Notes: a model not told the origin generated them from the letters alone. 8,280 nt of DNA from an uncultured Sutterella sp. (GCA_934249275.1 CAKQKT010000086.1:1-8280); one strand, 5' to 3'. Positions 1-6,604 are shown, counted from the first letter of the stretch. Numbers and translations: made by a program.

Positions 1-128
1 ACTTCTTCGAGCACGCGGCGAAGGTTGAGGCCTACGGGAAGGTTGTGAGCGTCCTTGCACGCCACGACGCAGGTCTTGCAGCCCGTGCAGCGCGAGACGT
101 CGACGACGAAACCGTATTGCTTTGTCAT
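1..128 (-). CDS. dmsB: DmsB-type 4Fe-4S ferredoxin subunit, N-terminal part (truncated by window edge)
   Basis: The first 42 codons of an electron-transfer subunit are visible, beginning MTKQYGFVVDVSRC. Residues 14-24 hold a CxxCxxCxxxxxC-type cluster (CTGCKTCVVAC, then KD), the first [4Fe-4S] ligand set of the DmsB/PhsB/NrfC ferredoxin family. In DmsABC-type enzymes this subunit carries four [4Fe-4S] clusters and passes electrons from the quinol-oxidising membrane anchor DmsC to the catalytic subunit. The start is supported by GGAG at 137-140, eight bases upstream of the ATG. Only 18 bases separate it from the dmsA stop, so the two are almost certainly co-transcribed and probably translationally linked. 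The gene continues past base 1, so the other cysteine motifs and any dmsC cannot be seen. Confidence 0.93.
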   Translation of the reverse strand, partial: MTKQYGFVVDVSRCTGCKTCVVACKDAHNLPVGLNLRRVLEE

Positions 129-146
129 GTTCTGTACTCCTTATGC

Positions 147-2555
147 TCAGGCCTTGACGACTTCTACGAGGTTGGTGTGCTGCGGGTTGCCCTTGGCGAG
201 CGGGCTCGGGCGCAGCGACGTAAGCGTGTTGATGTTCGCGCCGACGTCGACCTTGCGGCCGTCCTTCGTCACGGGCTTGTACCAGGCGCCCTGCGGGATC
301 GAGACAACGCCCGGCATGATGCGCGGCGTGACCTTGGCGGTCAGCTCGACGGCGCCGCGGTCGTTGAAGACGCGGACCTTGTCGCCCGAGCGGATGCCGC
401 GGGAGTCGGCGTCAAGGACGTTCACGAGCACTTCGTCCGGGAACTGCTCGCGAAGAGCAGGGAGGTTGTGGAAGGTCGAGTGAATGCGGCCGTGGCCGTG
501 GTAGCCGTAGCACTGGAGCGGATACTTCTTCTGAAGCGCGTCGCCCGGCATTTCCCAGGTGCGAACGAACATCGGAATCGGAGAAATGACGTCGCCCTTC
601 GGGAGGACCCAGTTCTTCGCGATGTTCGCAAGGCGTTCGGAATAGATCTCGATCTTGCCCGACGGCGTCTTCAGCGGATTGGCCTTCGGATCCTTTCGGA
701 AAGATTCGAGCGCGATGCCGGCATTGCGCAGATCATGAATGTGCGCGGGCCCCGTCTTCCAGAAGGTGGCGAAGTCGGGGAGGGACGGAATCTTGGCGCG
801 CGTTTCGTTGTAGCACCATTCAATCCATTGGATCTGGGTCTTGCCGCCCGTGAATTCCTCCTCTTTGCCGAGATACTTGGCGATGCCGCGGCAGATTTCC
901 CAGCTCGGGCGCTGCTCCCACTGCGGCTCGACGGCCTTGTGAAGCGGCAGGATCGCGGCGGAGTCGCCGTTCGAGCCGCCCGAAGCGGTCACGTCGTCAG
1001 CTTCGGGGCCGAGCGTGTCGGGAAGGAGAATGTCCGCGTAGCGTGCGGACGGCGTCATCATGTTGTCGCAGACCACGATGAATTCGCACTTCGACGTGTC
1101 GCGAAGGATTTCGTCCGTGCGGTTCGAATCGCTGTGCTGGTTGATGAGCGTGTTGCCGCCCGAATTCACGATCATCTTGATGTCGTGGCCGAGCTGCTTC
1201 ACGCCGCGCAGGCCGTCATGAATGTCGTCCATTTCCTTGCCGCGGACAATGGCGTCCGTCCAGAGGAAGCAGGGAATCGTGGCCTTGACCGGATTCGTTC
1301 CAACCGGGAGGTAGACGGCGGGCACGCCCGTGTTGCCTTCCTGCTGGCCGGTGCTCGTGCCGGGAAGACCGACGTTGCCCGTCAGAATCGGAAGCATGGC
1401 GATGGCGCGAGACGTCTGCTCGCCGTTGGCCTGGCGCTGCGGACCCCAGCCCTGCGAGAAGAAGACGGGCTTCGTGGTGCCGATTTCCTTGGCGAGATCG
1501 AGAATGGTCTCAACGGGGACGCCCGTGATGCGGGAGGCCCATTCGGGCGTCTTTTCAATATGATCGGGACCTTGGCCCAGAATGTGCGACTTGTAATCCG
1601 ACCCCTTGGGCGCAGAGGCGGGCAGGGTCTTTTCGTCGTAGCCCACGCAGTATTCGTCAAGGAACTTCTGGTCGACCCAGTTGTTGACGATGAGTTCGTG
1701 CGCGATGGCTTCGATGAGGGCCGCGTCGGTGCCCGGACGAATCGGAATCCATTCGTCGGCATGCGCCACGGCGGTATCGGTGTAGATCGGATCGATGACG
1801 ATCATCTTCGGCTTCTTGACGCCGTCGCGTTCGCGCGCGCAGGTCATCTGCCAGGACTTGCCGTGGCCGGAGCCGCGGGTGACCGCGGGATTGTGGCCGA
1901 AGGTGACGTAGAGCTGCGCGTTGGAAATCTGAGAGATGTCGGACGACGGGCTTCCGCCGTAGGTCATCGGGAAGGCGGCCGAGATCTGTGCGGTCGAGTA
2001 GGAGCCGTAGTACTTCAGGTAGCCGCCCGCAAGGTTGAGCAGGCGCCACCAGGCGCGGCGGGAGTTGACGAGCGACTGCTGGCCCGAGCAGTACTGCCAG
2101 TAGAGCGATTCGTTGCCGTACTTTTCAACGGTTTCCTTGAGCTTGTCGGCAACGGTCTTCAATGCCTCATCCCAGGAAATGCGCTCGAACTTGCCTTCGC
2201 CGCGTTCGCCCACGCGCTTCATCGGATACTTCAGTCGATCCGGGCTGTAGAGGCGTTCGCGCATGTCGCGGCCCTTGAGACAGGCGCGAAGCTGGCGGAC
2301 GCTGCAGCCGTCCTTCACGGTGTTGTCGGTTTCAATGCGGATCACGCGGCCGTTCTTGGTGAAGGCGCGCAGCGGGCATCGCTGGCCGCAGTTGATCACG
2401 CAGGCTGTCCAGGAAAATACACCGAAGTCGGCAACGGCATTGGCGACGGCCGCGGCTAGCGGCGTGGATGCGAATCCGGCAGCGGCAAGGAGGCCCGAGG
2501 CCGCAAGCACGCTGCGGCGCGAGACGGGGCGCTCGAATATGGTTTGTTGTGTCAT
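147..2555 (-). CDS. dmsA: DmsA-like dimethyl sulfoxide reductase, catalytic molybdopterin subunit
   Basis: An 802-residue molybdopterin oxidoreductase that follows E. coli DmsA (about 814 aa) closely along its length as recalled. It reduces DMSO and probably other S- or N-oxides as terminal electron acceptor, outside the cytoplasmic membrane. Residues 12-18 (SRRSVLA) are a twin-arginine motif followed by an Ala-rich stretch to about residue 40, a Tat signal. A four-Cys ligand set for a [4Fe-4S] cluster follows: C52, C56, C60 and C92 (ACVINCGQRC and RACLKG). The motif GGYLKYYGSYSTAQ (177-190) places Ser187 as the likely Mo ligand. DEWIPIRPGTDAA (268-280) and QGWGPQRQANGE (369-380) are typical bis-MGD-binding stretches. 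The C-terminal molydopterin-binding domain lies at about 680-800 and ends RPSPLAKGNPQHTNLVEV. The ATG is preceded by AGGAAGAG (2563-2570). True substrate is not proven: this subfamily is often expanded in Sutterellaceae. Confidence 0.95.
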   Translation of the reverse strand: MTQQTIFERPVSRRSVLAASGLLAAAGFASTPLAAAVANAVADFGVFSWTACVINCGQRCPLRAFTKNGRVIRIETDNTVKDGCSVRQLRACLKGRDMRERLYSPDRLKYPMKRVGERGEGKFERISWDEALKTVADKLKETVEKYGNESLYWQYCSGQQSLVNSRRAWWRLLNLAGGYLKYYGSYSTAQISAAFPMTYGGSPSSDISQISNAQLYVTFGHNPAVTRGSGHGKSWQMTCARERDGVKKPKMIVIDPIYTDTAVAHADEWIPIRPGTDAALIEAIAHELIVNNWVDQKFLDEYCVGYDEKTLPASAPKGSDYKSHILGQGPDHIEKTPEWASRITGVPVETILDLAKEIGTTKPVFFSQGWGPQRQANGEQTSRAIAMLPILTGNVGLPGTSTGQQEGNTGVPAVYLPVGTNPVKATIPCFLWTDAIVRGKEMDDIHDGLRGVKQLGHDIKMIVNSGGNTLINQHSDSNRTDEILRDTSKCEFIVVCDNMMTPSARYADILLPDTLGPEADDVTASGGSNGDSAAILPLHKAVEPQWEQRPSWEICRGIAKYLGKEEEFTGGKTQIQWIEWCYNETRAKIPSLPDFATFWKTGPAHIHDLRNAGIALESFRKDPKANPLKTPSGKIEIYSERLANIAKNWVLPKGDVISPIPMFVRTWEMPGDALQKKYPLQCYGYHGHGRIHSTFHNLPALREQFPDEVLVNVLDADSRGIRSGDKVRVFNDRGAVELTAKVTPRIMPGVVSIPQGAWYKPVTKDGRKVDVGANINTLTSLRPSPLAKGNPQHTNLVEVVKA

Positions 2556-2760
2556 GGGAGGTCTCTTCCTTTAGGCGCCGGCTCTTGTGGCGGGCGCCGG
2601 TCTGTCGAGGGGTCTTGCAGCGCCGCGGAGACGGTTCTGCACAAGAAAGCATATGTAGCCGGCCAACATTTGGAAAGACCGCTATCCCATAAGGAAATAA
2701 CGCTTTGGCGCTTTTTCTGACATGCATTGACTGCCGTCATGAGCATGCTCGAATCTTTAC
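2556..2760 (-). promoter_or_regulatory. dmsA leader and promoter region
   Basis: This is the dmsA half of the divergent dmsA/EamA intergenic region. No convincing sigma70 -35/-10 pair for dmsA was found; weak -10-like strings occur in the A/T-rich stretch around 2650-2705. Two GGCGCC blocks (2574-2579 and 2593-2598) could pair as a short hairpin directly upstream of the AGGAAGAG Shine-Dalgarno, but six pairs over a 13-base loop is weak evidence. A perfect 10-bp palindrome GAGCATGCTC sits at 2741-2750 beside the FNR-like box listed separately. No small gene is apparent here. Confidence 0.4.
2727..2740. promoter_or_regulatory. FNR/CRP-family-like inverted repeat upstream of dmsA
   Basis: The sequence TTGACTGCCGTCAT contains the dyad TGAC-N4-GTCA and matches the FNR consensus TTGAT-N4-ATCAA at 11 of 14 positions if the four spacer bases are counted, or 7 of 10 specified bases. 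Anaerobic dms operons are known FNR targets in enterobacteria, which makes an Fnr/Anr-type site plausible. It lies about 172 bases upstream of the dmsA ATG and about 60 bases from the -35 of the divergent EamA gene, so it could serve either. The inner base of each half-site is non-consensus. Confidence 0.35.
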
Positions 2761-2796
2761 CATGCGGTCATCATGGCAGGACCGCAATCGGATCGA

Positions 2797-2826
2797 TTCA
2801 CGTGATGTTCGCCGTCGCTGTACAAT
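2797..2826 (+). promoter_or_regulatory. sigma70-type promoter of the first EamA gene
   Basis: TTCACG (2797-2802) and TACAAT (2821-2826) are separated by 18 bases. The -10 matches five of six consensus bases and the -35 four of six. The equivalent -10 (TAGAAT) occurs at the same place before the paralogous gene downstream, which supports it. An inverted repeat AATCG-GAT-CGATT (2786-2798) and the palindrome TCACGTGA (2798-2805) overlap the -35 and could bind a regulator, but neither is conserved at the second promoter. Confidence 0.6.
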
Positions 2827-2835
2827 GCCGCGTTG

Positions 2836-2856
2836 GCCCTGAAGCAGGGCGTTTTT
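2836..2856 (+). promoter_or_regulatory. 5' leader hairpin with U-tract, first EamA gene
   Basis: GCCCTG (2836-2841), loop AAG, CAGGGC (2845-2850), then G and five T. The stem begins nine bases after the -10 box, so it would lie at about +3 of the transcript. A hairpin of the same stem and loop size followed by the same GTTTTTCA stretch stands before the paralogue at 3889-3910 with a different stem sequence. It resembles a miniature intrinsic terminator, but being so close to the transcript start it may instead protect the 5' end or act during early elongation. Confidence 0.6.
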
Positions 2857-2886
2857 CACCATTTCACATTCATAGAAAGAGCTGAC

Positions 2887-3789
2887 ATGACATCCGTTCG
2901 CCGCGTGCTCACCGGTTTTCTGCTTGCCTTCATCGCCGGCTTCGGCTGGGGATCGATGGGCGTTGCCGCCCAGGTCATGATGACGCAGGGCTTCTCGGCC
3001 CAGGACCTTGTGGCCCTTCGCGTCTTCGGTGCGGGCGTGCTCCTCACGATCATGGTGCTTCTCACGGAACGCGGCAAACTTCGCAAGCTTTTCTCCGACC
3101 TCGTGCTTCTGCGCGACGTCGTGATCTACGGCATCGGCGTTCTGGCGACGCAGTTCACGTTCTTTCTCGCCATTCGCGATGCGGGCGCTGCAACGGCGGC
3201 CATCATGGTCATCACGGGTCCGCTCTTCGTAATCGGCTGGATTGCCGCCACGACGAAGAAGCCCGTCTCCCTGCTTGAGCTTCTGGCCTTCTGTCTTGCG
3301 GCCACGGGCGTGGTGCTCATCATCACGAAGGGCGACATGAGCGTCGTCAACTTCTCATATTCGGGCGTTCTCTGGGGCCTGGCGTCTGCCGCCTGCGGCG
3401 CCTTCTGCACGCTTCAGCCCGGCAATGCCGTCAGGAAGATCGGCGTCAACGCCGTCGTGGGCTTCGGCATGCTGATCGCGGGCACCGGCGCGCTCTTCGT
3501 GTATCCGCCGACGGAGATTCAGGCCGTCTGGACATGGCAGGCGCTGGCCGGCTATTTCTACATCATCATCGTGGGCACGGCGCTCGCCTTCGTCTGTTAT
3601 CTGAATAGCCTCAACTTCGTGCCGCCCGCCGTCACGACCATTCTCGGCGCGTTCGAGCCGCTCACGGCCGTCGTGCTCTCCGTGCTGCTTCTCGGAACGG
3701 CCTTCACGCCGGTCGAGAGCATCGGCGCCGCGCTCATCTTTGCAACGGTCTTCATCCTCGCCATGAAGGAAGGCCGCAAGAAGGCGTAA
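2887..3789 (+). CDS. EamA/DMT-superfamily transporter, copy 1
   Basis: A 300-residue integral membrane protein of the drug/metabolite transporter superfamily, EamA type. About ten hydrophobic helices form two homologous five-helix EamA halves (roughly residues 8-145 and 158-292). Family hallmarks include LVALRVFGAG near residue 41, GVVLIITKGD at the end of the first half, AFEPLTAVVLSVLLLG in the second half, and a basic cytoplasmic tail KEGRKKA. Such carriers export or import small organic solutes in the inner membrane; substrate cannot be deduced. The ATG at 2887 was chosen because it aligns with the paralogue's start (M-x-SVRRVL) and follows a GAAAGAG ribosome site. A longer in-frame start at TTG 2833 would overlap the leader hairpin and add residues absent from the paralogue. 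Promoter and terminator are its own. Confidence 0.92.
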   Translation: MTSVRRVLTGFLLAFIAGFGWGSMGVAAQVMMTQGFSAQDLVALRVFGAGVLLTIMVLLTERGKLRKLFSDLVLLRDVVIYGIGVLATQFTFFLAIRDAGAATAAIMVITGPLFVIGWIAATTKKPVSLLELLAFCLAATGVVLIITKGDMSVVNFSYSGVLWGLASAACGAFCTLQPGNAVRKIGVNAVVGFGMLIAGTGALFVYPPTEIQAVWTWQALAGYFYIIIVGTALAFVCYLNSLNFVPPAVTTILGAFEPLTAVVLSVLLLGTAFTPVESIGAALIFATVFILAMKEGRKKA

Positions 3790-3809
3790 GGGAAGCCTCA
3801 TCGGCACAT

Positions 3810-3853
3810 TGGCGGAACGTCTCGATCAACCGGGAGGCTTCCGCCATTTTTTT
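3810..3853 (+). terminator. intrinsic terminator after the first EamA gene
   Basis: TGGCGGAA (3810-3817) pairs with TTCCGCCA (3839-3846) and is followed by seven T (3847-3853). The inner TCTCG/CGGGA can extend the stem. A competing pairing, GGAAGCCTC (3791-3799) with GAGGCTTCC (3834-3842), overlaps the 3' arm and would exclude the terminator fold. Confidence 0.85.
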
Positions 3854-3881
3854 CGCCGACGTCGGCACGCAGGTGTAGAAT
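3852..3881 (+). promoter_or_regulatory. promoter of the second EamA gene
   Basis: TAGAAT (3876-3881) is a good -10 in the same position relative to the leader hairpin as at the first gene. The best -35 at 18-base spacing is the weak TTCGCC (3852-3857), which overlaps the T-tract of the preceding terminator. A perfect 12-bp palindrome GCCGACGTCGGC (3855-3866) lies between and may be an operator, or chance in GC-rich DNA. Confidence 0.5.
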
Positions 3882-3888
3882 GGCGCCT

Positions 3889-3910
3889 CGTCTGAGAATC
3901 AGACGTTTTT
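3889..3910 (+). promoter_or_regulatory. 5' leader hairpin with U-tract, second EamA gene
   Basis: CGTCTGA (3889-3895), loop GAA, TCAGACG (3899-3905), then five T. Compared with the hairpin at 2836-2856, four of six aligned base pairs differ but all remain paired, while the following GTTTTTCA and part of ATTTC-x-CATT are kept. Preserved pairing with changed sequence argues for an RNA structure rather than a protein-binding DNA site. Confidence 0.6.
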
Positions 3911-3938
3911 CAGTATTTCTCATTAAGAGAAGGCTGTC

Positions 3939-4841
3939 ATGAATTCCGTTCGCCGCGTGCTTGTCGGTTTTCTTCTTGCGTTCATCGCCGGCTTCAGCTG
4001 GGGCTCCATGGGCGTCGCCGCCCAGGTCATGATGAATCAGGGCTTTTCGCCTCAGGACCTCGTGGTCCTTCGCGTCTTCGGCGCAGGCGTTGTTCTCACC
4101 ATCATGGTGCTCCTCGCAGAGCGGGACAAGGCGAGGGCGCTTTTCACCGATCACGTTCTTCTGCGCGACGTCATGATCTACGACCTCAGCGTTCTTGCCG
4201 CGCAGTTCACGTTCTTTCTTGCCATCCGTGATGCGGGCGCAGCCACGGCAGCCATCATGGTGATTTCAGTTCCTCTCTTCGTGATCGGATGGATCGCCTT
4301 CTCGACGAAAAAGCCCGTTTCGCCTCTGGAGCTCACGGCATTCATCATGACTGCCGCGGGCGTGGTGCTCATCATCACCAAAGGCGACTTCAGCACCATC
4401 CATTTGTCCTATGCCGGCGTTCTTTGGGGACTTGCGTCGGCAGCCTGCGGCGCCGTCGGCACGCTGCAGCCGAAAAACGCCGTCAGGAAGATCGGCGTGA
4501 GCGCCGTTGCGGGCTTCGGCATGCTGATGGCGGGGACTGCCGGACTCTTCTTTTTTCCGCCCACGGAAATCGAAGCCGTCTGGACATGGCAGGCCGTTGC
4601 AGGATACCTCTACATCATCCTGATCGGCACGGCGCTGGCACTGGTCTGCTATTTGAAGGGTCTCAGCTATCTGCCGCCCGCCGTCGCATCCATTCTCAGC
4701 GCGTTCGAGCCCCTCACCGCCGTGGTGCTCTCCATCGTGCTTCTCGGAGCCAGCTTTACCACAGCCGAGATCATCGGCGCCGCGCTCATCTTTGCGACGG
4801 TCTTCATTCTCGCCATGCGTGAAGGCGAAAAGAAGGCATGA
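3939..4841 (+). CDS. EamA/DMT-superfamily transporter, copy 2
   Basis: A 300-residue, roughly ten-helix inner-membrane carrier, the same length as the preceding gene and identical at 233 of 300 positions by hand count, with no gaps. Helices near residues 91-106 (TFFLAIRDAGAATAAIM) and the second-half motif LQPxNAVRKIGV are fully kept. Differences cluster at residues 61-90, 129-157 and 241-280, which include loops and some pore-facing helices, so substrate range may differ. The ATG is preceded by AAGAGAAGG (3925-3933), a better ribosome site than that of copy 1. The gene has its own promoter and leader hairpin, and a strong terminator separates it from copy 1, so the pair is a tandem duplication of a whole transcription unit rather than an operon. 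Substrate is unknown. Confidence 0.92.
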   Translation: MNSVRRVLVGFLLAFIAGFSWGSMGVAAQVMMNQGFSPQDLVVLRVFGAGVVLTIMVLLAERDKARALFTDHVLLRDVMIYDLSVLAAQFTFFLAIRDAGAATAAIMVISVPLFVIGWIAFSTKKPVSPLELTAFIMTAAGVVLIITKGDFSTIHLSYAGVLWGLASAACGAVGTLQPKNAVRKIGVSAVAGFGMLMAGTAGLFFFPPTEIEAVWTWQAVAGYLYIILIGTALALVCYLKGLSYLPPAVASILSAFEPLTAVVLSIVLLGASFTTAEIIGAALIFATVFILAMREGEKKA

Positions 4842-4867
4842 GGCGGCTTGCAAGCGCTCGAACGAAG

Positions 4868-4905
4868 AAAGGCGGAGCACCCGTTTGAGGATGTTCCGCC
4901 TTTTT
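4868..4905. terminator. bidirectional intrinsic terminator between converging genes
   Basis: AAAGGCGGA (4868-4876) pairs with TCCGCCTTT (4895-4903). Inner pairing of GCACCC with GGATGT (one wobble and one mismatch) lengthens the stem around loop GTTTGA. The plus strand ends in five T, ending the second EamA transcript. On the minus strand the tail is TTTCTTCGTT, weaker but usable for the dipeptidase gene that converges on it. Confidence 0.8.
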
Positions 4906-4913
4906 GTCATGCG

Positions 4914-4927
4914 GTCTTCATGAAGAC
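4914..4927. repeat. 14-bp perfect palindrome in convergent intergenic region
   Basis: GTCTTCATGAAGAC is a perfect palindrome, flanked by CATGC (4908-4912) and GCATG (4940-4944). In the dipeptidase mRNA it lies about 35 bases after the stop and could form a 3'-end stem-loop ahead of the terminator. Function is not known. Confidence 0.35.
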
Positions 4928-4961
4928 TCCGAAGAGCCTGCATGAAAATCAAAGCATTCCG

Positions 4962-6392
4962 TTAGTCCTTGGCCTTGCGGTTGCGGAAGAAGACGCTTTC
5001 CTGAATGTCGGCCGTGCGCTTCGTGAAGCAGTCGTCAAGGAGGCATTCGCAGAGCTCTTCGCCTTCGGCGAGAACGCGGAGGTTGAAGTCGTTGAGGAGC
5101 TTGGCGGCGGCCTTTTCGTCTTCGGCATGGACCTTGACGAATTCGGCTTCGAAGGCGGCCATGCGCGGGGCGAGGTCGGCTTCGTACTTGGCGAAGGCGG
5201 ACTTCACCATCGGAGCGAGGCCGGCGTAGTCCGTCATGACAAGCGTCTGGAGCTTGCGGAACTTCCAGTAAACGGAGCGGCGGTCGCAGTGGTCGGAACC
5301 GACGCCGTAGTGCTGCGGAACGGCTTCAAGACCCTGGTAGAAGGGCATGTAAAGTGAGAGGTCGGCCATGCCGAAGGCGAGGTAGGTAAGGCAGCCGATG
5401 GCCTGCGGGAGCCACGGGCGGACCTGCATCACGTGGGATTCGTACGTGCGGAACACGCTGATCGGGCGCCAGGGTTCGTCGCCGCGAAGGCCGAACTGGT
5501 ACGGATCGTGCTCGGACATGTCGTAGTGGTTGCGCATGAGCGCCTTGAGGTCGTCGACCGTGATGGGATGTTCGGGCTTGAGATAGACCTCGAAGTTGCG
5601 GCCGTCGTCGACGGGCTGCTCGATGGACGGGTTGAGGTGCTTCTGCATGACCCAGACGCGCGGGTCGTTGTAGATGCGGTCGCGTTCGTCGTTGCGGGTG
5701 TAGGCGGCCGCAAAGTCGAAGGCGCCTTCTTCGGGGTTCCAGAAGCCGTGCTCCTTGGCCCAGGACATGACCGTGGCGGAGCCCATCATGTCGTCGCGGG
5801 ACGGATCGAATTCGCGCAGGCGGCCCTGGTTGCCTGTGGCGAGATACTTGTCGGCCGGCGTGCGGTGGGCGATCCACTGATGGCCCGTGCCGGTTTCGAG
5901 GTACCAGATTTCCTTGGCATCGATGAAGCCGACGCCGAAGCCTTCGCCGCAGCCGGCTTCTTCAATGATGCGGCCGAGGTAGGCGCAGGCTTCGCGGGCG
6001 GTCTTGCAGCGGCAGAGGATGACGTCGGGAATGTCGTCTTCGGTGATGCCGGAGACCTTGTTGTACGGATCAACGGCGAGCGCGTCGTCGCGGGCGAAGA
6101 TGGACTCCGTGCCGGTCAGGCCGACGCCGGCTTCGTTGAAGCCGCAGGCGCCGTGAAGCTGGGTCTGCCAGTTCGGAACGGTCGTGAAGCGCATGCTGTG
6201 AGCCGGCATGGGCCATTCGAAGGCCGTGGCGCCCTTGTGATCCTGCGTGCGGTACATCGCGCCTTCGGCCCAGTCGCGGGCTTCATGAATCACGAAGTGT
6301 TGAGCCTTGAGAGCGCTGCTGTCGGCGCTGCGAGCCATGAGGAAGGAGCCGTCGGCAGTTGCCTTTTCACCGACAATCACGGAAGTGCACAT
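4962..6392 (-). CDS. C69-family dipeptidase (PepD-like Ntn hydrolase)
   Basis: A 476-residue protein of peptidase family C69, hydrolases that cleave a range of dipeptides. The N terminus MCTSVIVGEKATADG puts the nucleophilic Cys at position 2, exposed after Met removal, as in N-terminal-nucleophile enzymes. R21 and D24 (ARSADS) match the Arg-x-x-Asp pair that follows the catalytic Cys in related bile-salt and penicillin acylases. Further family-like motifs are GFNEAGVGLTGTES (84-97), ATGNQGR (185-191) and DHCDRRSVYWKFRKLQ (367-382). No signal peptide or membrane helix precedes Cys2, so a cytoplasmic enzyme is expected. The length suits the family (about 460-500 aa). The ATG is preceded by AAAGGA seven bases upstream. 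It is transcribed alone, convergent with the EamA genes. Exact peptide specificity cannot be read from the sequence. Confidence 0.92.
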   Translation of the reverse strand: MCTSVIVGEKATADGSFLMARSADSSALKAQHFVIHEARDWAEGAMYRTQDHKGATAFEWPMPAHSMRFTTVPNWQTQLHGACGFNEAGVGLTGTESIFARDDALAVDPYNKVSGITEDDIPDVILCRCKTAREACAYLGRIIEEAGCGEGFGVGFIDAKEIWYLETGTGHQWIAHRTPADKYLATGNQGRLREFDPSRDDMMGSATVMSWAKEHGFWNPEEGAFDFAAAYTRNDERDRIYNDPRVWVMQKHLNPSIEQPVDDGRNFEVYLKPEHPITVDDLKALMRNHYDMSEHDPYQFGLRGDEPWRPISVFRTYESHVMQVRPWLPQAIGCLTYLAFGMADLSLYMPFYQGLEAVPQHYGVGSDHCDRRSVYWKFRKLQTLVMTDYAGLAPMVKSAFAKYEADLAPRMAAFEAEFVKVHAEDEKAAAKLLNDFNLRVLAEGEELCECLLDDCFTKRTADIQESVFFRNRKAKD

Positions 6393-6406
6393 CTTGGAAT
6401 CCTTTC

Positions 6407-6442
6407 AAAAAAGTGCCGGCTCAAAAGGGAGAAGGGCCGGCA
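6407..6442 (-). promoter_or_regulatory. leader hairpin with U6 tract before the dipeptidase gene
   Basis: In the mRNA, TGCCGGC (6442-6436) pairs with GCCGGCA (6420-6414) over a 15-base loop and is followed by C and six U (6412-6407). The AAAGGA ribosome site begins one or two bases later. Because it lies after the candidate -10 and before the start codon, it looks like a leader attenuator or 5'-end stem-loop rather than a terminator for an upstream gene; the porin upstream already has two terminators of its own at 6605-6687. Confidence 0.6.
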
Positions 6443-6454
6443 TATAGGGCAAAT

Positions 6455-6460
6455 ATTGTA
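6455..6460 (-). promoter_or_regulatory. candidate -10 box of the dipeptidase gene
   Basis: TACAAT on the minus strand, 12 bases before the leader hairpin. No good -35 is found 16-18 bases upstream (best TGGCGG or ATGGCG), so an activator or another start may be involved. The rest of the interval up to 6604 shows no supported gene; a 23-codon frame starting near 6543 has no ribosome site. Confidence 0.35.
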
Positions 6461-6604
6461 GGGATTGCCCCTCACATCCGCCATGCGCGTTTACTCCAAT
6501 CCACACCCTCAAAAACGCTTAGAACCTGGGTAAAGCAAGGCATCTTTACAATTCCGGGCGAGCGAGCCGTCCTTGCGGTTTATGACCGAAGACATAGAAA
6601 GAAC

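Noticed and set aside
45..2459. Long plus-strand open frame (about 800 codons) opposite dmsA
   Set aside because: It is antisense to a clearly recognisable DmsA, its translation is Arg/Ala/Asp/Val-rich without domain features, and it is explained by high-GC third positions suppressing stops in that frame.
2833..2886. Upstream TTG start for the first EamA gene adding 18 residues
   Set aside because: It would lie at the transcript start inside the leader hairpin, has no ribosome site, and the paralogue starts at the equivalent of 2887.
5433..6461. Plus-strand open frame opposite the dipeptidase gene
   Set aside because: Low-complexity Val/Ala/Gly/Asp-rich translation mirrors codon bias of the C69 gene; no ribosome site or recognisable motif.
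6471..6543. Possible 23-codon leader peptide before the dipeptidase leader hairpin
   Set aside because: No ribosome binding site, no run of a regulatory amino acid, and it lies upstream of the candidate -10.
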